Origin: Ancylomarina sp. DW003
GTDB taxonomy: Bacteria; Bacteroidota; Bacteroidia; Bacteroidales; Marinifilaceae
Length of the DNA stretch: 64,000 nucleotides
Assembly: GCF_029029505.1 (NCBI RefSeq)
Contig: NZ_JAKJSD010000001.1
Location: 248,001 to 312,000 of the forward strand
Direction: 5' to 3'
Shown piece by piece: positions 39,095-46,076 of the stretch; within the stretch, counting starts at the first letter, position 1; every line of letters starts with the position of its first letter. The notes beneath the pieces are model-generated. The model was not told the origin of the DNA, did not search any database, and saw only the letters and a program-made list of their open reading frames with translations. A program made the translations under genes and the position numbers.

Positions 39095-39958
39095 ATGAAC
39101 GATATTCTTGTAACAAATATCTCCTATAGCGTAAAGGGCAAAACAATTCTCGAAAATTTAAATTTCAAGGTAGAACAGAATGAAGTGTTTGCTCTTATTG
39201 GTAAAAATGGAAGTGGTAAATCAAGCTTGATCGACATCATGCTTCAGGATTTAAAACCCAATTGTGGGGAAGTAAATTTGTTCGAAAATAAGAAATGCAA
39301 TTATAAAAACGTCGGCGTTTTATACGATCATCTACCGCTTATCAACACACTTAGAGTTGAAGAAATTATTAAATATTATTGCACGGTTCACAAGCTCAAA
39401 TACAAGACAATAACCGAAGAGTACTTTGAAGATTTTAAAATTACACAAATTGAAAAATCTTTCATAAGAACTCTTTCTTTAGGCGAAAAGAAAAGGGTTT
39501 CCATTTTGTTATCCATTATGCACAATCCTGATTTACTTATCATGGATGAGCCCTTTGCCAATGTTGACCCAACTATTATCGATCAAATTTGGAAAGTTTT
39601 AAAACGAAAAAACCGGACCATTTTTTTCACAACTCATAATTGGTCTGATGCCGAAAAACGAGCAGATAAAGTTGCTTTTATGGGAAATGGTAAACTCATA
39701 GCAGAACCTCTTTGTCCTTCGGAGGCGGTTAGAAATTTACCTGCACAACAAAAATTGGTTTTTGCCTGCAACGAAAATATTGAACGTTTGTTAAACAAAG
39801 ATGAATACTACAAACACAATGGTAACATCGTTTGTTTTTCTCAATCTGGCTCTTCATTAATAGGTATTATCGCACAACACACAAACAATTTCTCCATCCA
39901 AGATGTAGATTTAACCGATGTTTATTTGTTTCACTTAAAAGCAGAATCAGATGTTTAA
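39095..39958 (+). CDS. ABC exporter ATPase (SagG-like)
   Basis: 287 residues. Walker A GKNGSGKS (36-43), signature LSLGEKKRVS, Walker B LLIMDEP and the switch His in TTHNW are intact. After about residue 215 there is a C-terminal domain without ATPase motifs. It forms a type-2 exporter with the next gene, which it overlaps by 8 bp. By analogy with SagGHI it would export the modified peptide across the inner membrane. Confidence 0.9.
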   Translation: MNDILVTNISYSVKGKTILENLNFKVEQNEVFALIGKNGSGKSSLIDIMLQDLKPNCGEVNLFENKKCNYKNVGVLYDHLPLINTLRVEEIIKYYCTVHKLKYKTITEEYFEDFKITQIEKSFIRTLSLGEKKRVSILLSIMHNPDLLIMDEPFANVDPTIIDQIWKVLKRKNRTIFFTTHNWSDAEKRADKVAFMGNGKLIAEPLCPSEAVRNLPAQQKLVFACNENIERLLNKDEYYKHNGNIVCFSQSGSSLIGIIAQHTNNFSIQDVDLTDVYLFHLKAESDV

Positions 39959-40664
39959 AATTTTAGGTCATTCAGTATATTTTCACTTGATTAATTATTT
40001 ACGCATTAAACAAGCCGTCTTTTTTTCAATAGCCTTTCCAATCTTTCTTTTTCTTGTTTTTGGCAGTATCTGGGGAATCAATCAAGAAGAATACGTAGCA
40101 TCTCTTTTTACTGGTGTCATGGGAATGACGATAGCCAGCGATGGACTGTTCGCTATAGGACCCGTAATTAAAGAATATTATGCTTCGGGCTTAATTAAAT
40201 ATCTTCGAAAATTACCAATGAATATATTAAGTTATTTCATCGGATTAATTATTAGTCGAATCATTTCTCTTTTCGTTGTATTAGTACTACTATCAATCGT
40301 ATCAAAATTTGTATTTAATTACAGCCCCTCACCTGAACAAATTATGAATATTTTGGCAGGTATTATAGTAGGGTTATTTCTATTCGCATTTTTAGGCTTA
40401 ACTATATCCTTCTCCGGAATTAAAAATGGATCTGAGAAAGGGCTAATCAACTTCGTTTTTTTTGGTATCCTATTCACCAGCGACTCCTTTTATCCTGTAG
40501 GACAATTTAATAGCATGGTAGGTGCAATAGGAGATGCTCTTCCTCTCAACCCTATACTACATGTACTTAGAGGTGAGGAAAAAAGCTTTGTTGTGATATT
40601 GTGGCTTATCATTCCCATTATTTTATTCTCTTTATTATTCCGTAGGGTCAAATTTGCAAGATGA
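39951..40664 (+). CDS. ABC-2 type permease (SagH-like)
   Basis: 237 residues with six predicted membrane spans, first around 22-42 and the last near 213-231. The layout and the central LRKLPMNILSYFIGL block, a coupling-helix-like segment, fit ABC-2 exporters. A short C-terminal RRVKFAR tail is cytoplasmic. Only one permease is present, where SLS clusters have two (SagH and SagI), so a homodimer is expected. It overlaps the next gene by 4 bp (ATGA). Confidence 0.85.
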   Translation: MFKILGHSVYFHLINYLRIKQAVFFSIAFPIFLFLVFGSIWGINQEEYVASLFTGVMGMTIASDGLFAIGPVIKEYYASGLIKYLRKLPMNILSYFIGLIISRIISLFVVLVLLSIVSKFVFNYSPSPEQIMNILAGIIVGLFLFAFLGLTISFSGIKNGSEKGLINFVFFGILFTSDSFYPVGQFNSMVGAIGDALPLNPILHVLRGEEKSFVVILWLIIPIILFSLLFRRVKFAR

Positions 40665-41146
40665 TGATAATACTACAAAGCTTTTTATTTTTCCTTTTAT
40701 TCATGATTATTCATGAATCAGGACATGTGATTGCAGCAAAAATGATGGGGATTCCAATACAAAAAATAGGAGCTAGCTTAAAGCCCTACCCTCATCTTTA
40801 TGTATCCGTTTCATGGCCACATTCCAAATTCAAAAAATACACTTATCTGTTTGCAGGCATGGCACTCACATGGCTCATTTTTGCTCTAGCACAAATCAAT
40901 GCTTACTGGGGTGTAAAAAGCCTACTCTATGGTCTTATCATTCAAATAATCGTAGAGCTGAATCCTTTCCATTCAGATATCATCATTGCTATTGTAACCA
41001 ACAGAAAAGCCTTTAAAAAAGCAGGCTACCAAGATTTCAAATCTATTTATAAAACAGAATTAGAGGCCTATCACTTTAGTGTCCTCTGGTATTTGCATTT
41101 TAGCCTATGGATGCTTGCCATTGTAATGCTTTTGAAAATGACCTAA
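40661..41146 (+). CDS. Small M50-type membrane metallopeptidase-like protein
   Basis: 161 residues, four hydrophobic segments. H18-E19-S20-G21-H22 gives HExxH inside the first span (FMIIHESGHVIAAKMMG), and a later ELNPFHSDI supplies the Asp expected as third metal ligand of site-2 (M50) proteases. It is short for the family but retains both motifs. In SLS clusters the maturation/immunity slot is filled by a CAAX-type protease (SagE); none is found here, so this protein is the leading candidate for leader removal or self-protection. It is translationally coupled to the permease. Confidence 0.72.
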   Translation: MMIILQSFLFFLLFMIIHESGHVIAAKMMGIPIQKIGASLKPYPHLYVSVSWPHSKFKKYTYLFAGMALTWLIFALAQINAYWGVKSLLYGLIIQIIVELNPFHSDIIIAIVTNRKAFKKAGYQDFKSIYKTELEAYHFSVLWYLHFSLWMLAIVMLLKMT

Positions 41147-41166
41147 TCAATTAAATCCCCTATACT

Positions 41167-41961
41167 ATGAAGCAACTTCTATTTATTTTACTTGTAGCAA
41201 ACCTTAGTCTATTAACTCCTGCTAAGGTCTGTGCAAATTTCGAACGAATTGTAAGCGGAAACAATGAACCGGATTCTAAGAATTTACTTTTTGGAATTCA
41301 AGATAAAATCGATAAAGCTTTTTTACTTGCTTTAAAAACAAGACAAGCAGAACCACTTACTCTTCTAGAAGAAAACTTGAATAAACTTAAAGGTGAGAAT
41401 TCAAGCTCAATCGTCACCTACTGGCAATCTTACGCCAAATATTACTTATCAATCTGCTACTTACAATTAGACGATAAAACAGCTGCTAAAGAATCTATCA
41501 ATAAGGCCATCGATCTTATAGAAGATTTAAAAACAAAGAATTCTGAAGATTATACACTTCTGGCTTATGAACAAAGTTTTTCCTGCCAATTTAAACCTGG
41601 AATTATTATTCCTCTCATCTCAAAAAAACTAAAAAACAATTGTGAAACAGCCTTAGAAATCGATTCGCTAAATATGCGTGCTTATTTTGTTTTGGGTAGT
41701 AACGATTTTTATACGCCAGAAATGTTTGGTGGTGGAAAGTCTGCCGAAAAAATGCTCTTAAAAGCAATCAGCTTACCCAATCAAAAGATAGCAAATCCTT
41801 TTCTTCCATCATGGGGAAAAGAAAATGCTTATGAATTGTTAATTCGTTGGTATATCAGAAAAGAAAAATGGGATTTAGCCCGTAAATATTACAACGAAGG
41901 TTTAAAGAAATATCCTGATAATTTCATGATCCAGGAATTAGCTTCAAAACTAAAAAACTAG
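41167..41961 (+). CDS. Secreted helical-repeat (TPR-like) protein
   Basis: 264 residues with a signal peptide (LFILLVANLSLL to about residue 23). The mature part is alpha-helical with TPR-like pairs: SYAKYYLSICYLQLDDKTAA, then SLNMRAYFVLGSNDFY and KWDLARKYYNEGLKKYPD. GGGKSAEKMLLKAI looks like a conserved turn in similar Bacteroidota proteins. Expected location is periplasm. It is separated from the receptor gene by 4 bp, so the two proteins probably work together. I cannot assign a specific role. Confidence 0.7.
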   Translation: MKQLLFILLVANLSLLTPAKVCANFERIVSGNNEPDSKNLLFGIQDKIDKAFLLALKTRQAEPLTLLEENLNKLKGENSSSIVTYWQSYAKYYLSICYLQLDDKTAAKESINKAIDLIEDLKTKNSEDYTLLAYEQSFSCQFKPGIIIPLISKKLKNNCETALEIDSLNMRAYFVLGSNDFYTPEMFGGGKSAEKMLLKAISLPNQKIANPFLPSWGKENAYELLIRWYIRKEKWDLARKYYNEGLKKYPDNFMIQELASKLKN

Positions 41962-41965
41962 GTTA

Positions 41966-44122
41966 ATGAAACAGGTCGTGCTTTTCATATTCCTACTTAC
42001 AAACTTAAGCCTTTTTGGGCAAGAAAATTTGATTGGCTTTGTTGTCGATGAAAATCAAAAGCCTGTTTTTGCAGCGAATGTTTACTGGAAACAACACCCA
42101 CAATTGGGTGTTATTACCAACTTCGATGGCAAGTTTACGATTCCCCTTCCTTCAAAACAAAATCCCAAACACTTACTGGTTTCCTTTATTGGCTATAAAA
42201 CAATGACCCTTTCGTGGAATGAGATTAAAAACAACGAGAAAGTTATCATTCAATTGAAGGAAAATAGCCAACAACTCAACACCATTAACATTATAGCTAA
42301 AGATCCTATTTCCCAGAAATACTCCGTAGTTAAGATGAAAAAATTGGATGTTTACCTGAGTCCTGTTGCCAGTGGAGATCCTCTGAAAGCCATTACATTT
42401 CTTCCCTCATCAACCAATACCGACGAAATGGCAAATCCTGCCATCAGAGGAAGCAGTTCTGATAAAAGTCGAGTTATTTTAAATGGCGTTCCGGTTTTAA
42501 AACCAATTCGTAACAGCCAGATTAACGGTATGGGGAATTTTAGTTTATTCAATACCGAAATTATACACAAGCAATATGTATATGCAAGCAATCCCCCGCT
42601 CAGTTATGGAAATACAAGTGCTGGATTGGTCGAGATAGAAACCGTTCGGAAATTAGATCAGAATCTGTCTCAAATATCCACATCGCTGGCAAGCATGGGT
42701 TTTTTCTTATCACAAAAAGTGAAAAAAAAATCCCTAGTTCAGGTTTATGCCAATTCTCAATTTTCCGATGCTTTTCTACATATCAACAAAAAGAATCTGG
42801 GGCATCTTAAAGATTTTAAAAGTAAAGATGTGGGGGTGAACCTAAGACTCAAACTAAATAAAAATTTAAGTTTAAATTCATTCAATTATCTTATTGATGA
42901 GCAATATCAGGTTACCGATTACATGTATGGGTACCAAGGAAAATCAATAGCTAATAATTTAAGATTAATATCGATTACAAACCTACATTACACAACTAAC
43001 AAAGGCTTACTCAGCTTTAATTTAGGGGTTGATGCTGCAAAAAACAAGTATCATTTTGGTAATCTTGCTTCGAAAGGAAATGACAAGACAATCTATCTTT
43101 CGGGCAATTATAAATGGTCATCAGGGAATAATAATAAATTCCAAATCGGATTTAGTGAGGAGTATAAACACAATCGCTTTCGCGACAGTGTTCCTAATGA
43201 CTATTATAACGTGAGACCTGAAGCTCCAAACCATTATCAGGATACCAGTTTAAGCAACCACAATACCGAAGGCTATGCATACTGGAATTACGAGCTATCG
43301 CATCAGTTTAGTTTAAGCACAGCTACACGTTTAAACATTCCTAACAAACAGCAAAAATTTTACTGGAGCGGGCAAATTTCTATGCGATATACACTTAGCA
43401 AACATCAATCTCTTTTGCTTAGCGGTGGTCGATATCACAATTACAATACACCCAATTACTACCAGCAAGATTATGCTTTAAACCAAAGCTATCAAGCAGC
43501 TCTTGATTACGACTACAATCGTGAACAAAGCAATTATCATGCTGCTCTATACTATAAAAAGGAACATGGCGATTGGAAAGACTCCAACTACTACAATTTT
43601 AAAGATGCTGAGATAGTAGGTTTGGAACTCAGCATGGATCGATTCTTCGGCCGTTACTTTCGCTTTTCACTATCGAACACCTTATTAAAACAAGATATTA
43701 AAAATGAAGACAAGTGGTATCCGGGCAGTCAGGATCTAGACTATTTCATAAAAACATCTCTAAGTTTTAACCATCCCAAACTGTTCAACCTGAATGCCAC
43801 ATGGATTGCCCGACCAGGCCTACGCTATACTCCATTAAAAGAAGTTTGGCATAAACCGAGCTCCAATGTATGGCAACCTACATTTAGCGAAAACATTAAT
43901 AGTGAGCGTTACGCAAACTATAATAACCTTAGCATAAACACAAGCCGCATCTTTCAAGTGGGGAAAGTATCAATTATAGCTTTTGCTTCGGTTACAAACT
44001 TATTGAATAAAAGAAATCAAAATATCAAACAATACACCAGAGATTATTCCTCTTCGAACTTTAAATACTACGAGCAGCGCATCTACTATTTTGGGTTGAT
44101 ATGGCAACTCAAAGGCAAATAA
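41966..44122 (+). CDS. TonB-dependent receptor within the TOMM operon
   Basis: 718 residues. Signal peptide to about Q19; carboxypeptidase-D-like domain 21-98 (GFVVDENQKPVFAANV, VSFIGYKTM); plug 110-230 (ITFLPSSTNTDEMANPAIRG, VILNGVPVL, YGNTSAGLVEIE); then a barrel with alternating aromatic strands to the end. Family role is TonB-driven transport across the outer membrane. Here it sits between peptide-maturation genes and a protease in one co-directional run, so it may take up a ligand tied to the peptide, or be involved in resistance or peptide passage. It has no DUF4249 or SusD partner. Confidence 0.88.
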   Translation: MKQVVLFIFLLTNLSLFGQENLIGFVVDENQKPVFAANVYWKQHPQLGVITNFDGKFTIPLPSKQNPKHLLVSFIGYKTMTLSWNEIKNNEKVIIQLKENSQQLNTINIIAKDPISQKYSVVKMKKLDVYLSPVASGDPLKAITFLPSSTNTDEMANPAIRGSSSDKSRVILNGVPVLKPIRNSQINGMGNFSLFNTEIIHKQYVYASNPPLSYGNTSAGLVEIETVRKLDQNLSQISTSLASMGFFLSQKVKKKSLVQVYANSQFSDAFLHINKKNLGHLKDFKSKDVGVNLRLKLNKNLSLNSFNYLIDEQYQVTDYMYGYQGKSIANNLRLISITNLHYTTNKGLLSFNLGVDAAKNKYHFGNLASKGNDKTIYLSGNYKWSSGNNNKFQIGFSEEYKHNRFRDSVPNDYYNVRPEAPNHYQDTSLSNHNTEGYAYWNYELSHQFSLSTATRLNIPNKQQKFYWSGQISMRYTLSKHQSLLLSGGRYHNYNTPNYYQQDYALNQSYQAALDYDYNREQSNYHAALYYKKEHGDWKDSNYYNFKDAEIVGLELSMDRFFGRYFRFSLSNTLLKQDIKNEDKWYPGSQDLDYFIKTSLSFNHPKLFNLNATWIARPGLRYTPLKEVWHKPSSNVWQPTFSENINSERYANYNNLSINTSRIFQVGKVSIIAFASVTNLLNKRNQNIKQYTRDYSSSNFKYYEQRIYYFGLIWQLKGK

Positions 44123-44211
44123 TGTAAGACCTAAATACAAACATAACTACTTAACAACCTAAAGTTTTTTTTATTATCCATCTCCTATTTTTTATCAAAA
44201 AATAAACAATT

Positions 44212-45705
44212 ATGAGAAGACTAAATTTTCTACTACTCTTAGGGTTTGCAGCAATAATATGCTCATGTTCAAAAGAGGAACTAAATGATGTTAAAGCAGA
44301 TCAAAAGCCTGAATCTCCTTTAAGTAAAACTGAAATTGATAACGAAATCAGCCGTATCCTTAAAGAAAAAGGAACGTTTAATTGGTCAGAAGTAAGTGAT
44401 CGTATGCTATGGAGTGCTGTATTAAAAGGTGATAGCATAGTCAGCATTGGTTATGGCAATAAAGCTTTTAATATCAAACCTGAAAATAATCAAAAGCTGT
44501 CCAAGGCAAATATCATGACTGAGATATCAAACTCGGCAGATTATAACCGAAGACTTAAAAGTGGACAAAAAAATCTTATTCACGATGACGAAACTCTAAA
44601 TGTGATAGATGTAAAAACATCAAGTTTAGAAATGATTACCAGTTTACGAGATAGATCTGATGTGAGATATGTTGAGCCTGCCGGTTATAGTTACTCTCCT
44701 GGAAAGACTAAAAGTTCAAGTGGTTGCGGAAAAACCGGGGAAACCATTAATCCTGAAGATTACCAACACATCGCACCCAATTGTTACGTATCATGGGCTT
44801 ACAGTATCAACAATATTCCTGCTGCGTGGGAAACAAGCACTGGTAAAGGAGTAACGGTAGCAGTTATTGACACAGGTGTTTCCCCAAATCAATCTCTATT
44901 GGGTAGTAATTTCAACAATGGCTATTCTTCAGGCAGAACAATAGAAAAATTTGGAACCTATATTGATTCCTGGAATATTTGGTCGACTAATTATGATGGT
45001 GTTAACGATAAATGTAGCCATGGTACATCTATGTCATCTAATATTGCCAGTCCTAGAAATGATAAGGGTATGCCAGTGGGAGTCGCTTACAATTGCAATC
45101 TGGTTGTTTACCGAGCAACTTCTGATGTTTTCTTGGATGACTATCATGAACAAGCAGGTGTTGCTGAAGCATTAACTGCACTTGCCAACCGCTCTGATGT
45201 CAAGATTATTTCAATGTCAATAGGACATTATTTTACAATTGGTAAAATTGAAGATGCGATTAAATATGCCTACTCAAAAGACAAACTGATATTTGCAGCA
45301 GCAGGAACTTCTCTGGAGTTTACCACATGGGCAGGAGTTATTTTTCCGGCAAACATGGATGAAACAGTTGCTATTACCGGGGTCACCAATGACTCACATT
45401 ATCAGCATGGTGCTTTTAATCATTATGGTGCTGAAGTTGATTTCACTGTAATTATGGAACGTTATAACGACAAAACAAGAACATCACCTACAACAGGTTT
45501 CAACGAAGGTGAGATTCAATATATTGGAGGTTCGTCAATTGCAACATCAATGACAGCGGGTATTGCTGCTTTGGTATGGGAAAAATACCCTAACTACACA
45601 AGAGCACAAGTCATTGAAAAACTGAAGCGTTCGGCTGATCTTTATCCAAATCGCGATGCAGACTACGGTTATGGCAACATCGATGCTTACAAAGCAGTCA
45701 ATTAA
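44212..45705 (+). CDS. Surface-type lipoprotein subtilisin (S8 family peptidase)
   Basis: 497 residues. Lipoprotein signal with C19 (IICSC-SKEE); the SKEE just after the Cys resembles the Bacteroidota surface-export signal. A propeptide of inhibitor-I9 type covers about 95-160 (VIDVKTSSLEMI, VRYVEPAGY). The catalytic triad is present: D220 (VAVIDTG), H270 (CSHGTS), S442 (GGSSIATSMTAG). The oxyanion-hole Asn is replaced by Thr366 (AAAGTS). It comes last in the operon, 89 bp after the receptor, and a terminator follows. Leader removal outside the cell or defence are possible roles; both are inference. Confidence 0.85.
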   Translation: MRRLNFLLLLGFAAIICSCSKEELNDVKADQKPESPLSKTEIDNEISRILKEKGTFNWSEVSDRMLWSAVLKGDSIVSIGYGNKAFNIKPENNQKLSKANIMTEISNSADYNRRLKSGQKNLIHDDETLNVIDVKTSSLEMITSLRDRSDVRYVEPAGYSYSPGKTKSSSGCGKTGETINPEDYQHIAPNCYVSWAYSINNIPAAWETSTGKGVTVAVIDTGVSPNQSLLGSNFNNGYSSGRTIEKFGTYIDSWNIWSTNYDGVNDKCSHGTSMSSNIASPRNDKGMPVGVAYNCNLVVYRATSDVFLDDYHEQAGVAEALTALANRSDVKIISMSIGHYFTIGKIEDAIKYAYSKDKLIFAAAGTSLEFTTWAGVIFPANMDETVAITGVTNDSHYQHGAFNHYGAEVDFTVIMERYNDKTRTSPTTGFNEGEIQYIGGSSIATSMTAGIAALVWEKYPNYTRAQVIEKLKRSADLYPNRDADYGYGNIDAYKAVN

Positions 45706-45761
45706 ATAAATCTTCTTCCTTTAAGAAGATCCAAAACAGTAGAAGCTAAAAAACTATCTAG

Positions 45762-45798
45762 ATGGGCAGAATCCAATTCAATGGACTCTGCCCATTTT
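45762..45798 (+). terminator. Terminator closing the TOMM locus
   Basis: ATGGGCAGA (45762-45770) pairs with TCTGCCCAT (45787-45795), and TCCA/TGGA extends the stem after one mismatch. T4 follows, then ATTT. Confidence 0.75.
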
Positions 45799-46076
45799 AT
45801 TTGAAATTAATCAATCCAGAGCAATACTTAGGAAAAGTTTAATTAATTCTGAAGCAAACTAAAATAAATCTCTCTCTTCTTTAGAATAAAATCCTAGCTA
45901 ACAAGGGGAAGAGCACACCCCTGCTATTTACATTCAAAACATAAACTAAACAACTCATCATCAGCTATTGGAATTACAATAAAAGTTCGCTAATTTGGTA
46001 ATCCCTAAGTTCAGAAAGGCAAATTAACCCTAGTTTGCTGATCGAAATATTTTTTAACCCAATAAAAATTTCGAGT
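45799..46076 (+). promoter_or_regulatory. Intergenic region with probable promoter of the EF-G2 gene
   Basis: No gene is seen. TTG (45968-45970), 20 nt, then TAATTTGG (45991-45998) is a near-consensus Bacteroidota promoter, leaving a leader of about 70 nt. Nothing else stands out. Confidence 0.4.

Noticed and set aside
35709-42325. A 20-nt near-match (19/20) between the precursor terminator region (from 35713) and the TonB receptor gene (from 42303)
   Set aside because: The receptor copy is coding and lacks the second hairpin arm; one 20-nt match is not far from chance in 64 kb of AT-rich DNA.
44180-44203. TATTTTTT/AAAAAATA repeat before the subtilisin gene as a terminator
   Set aside because: The stem is only A-T pairs and would be unstable; chance in this AT-rich spacer is likely.
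46035-46076. Upstream TTG start for EF-G2 adding 14 residues
   Set aside because: The extension (MLIEIFFNPIKISS) has no EF-G similarity and covers the leader between the predicted promoter and the ATG; the ATG at 46077 gives a normal EF-G N-terminus.
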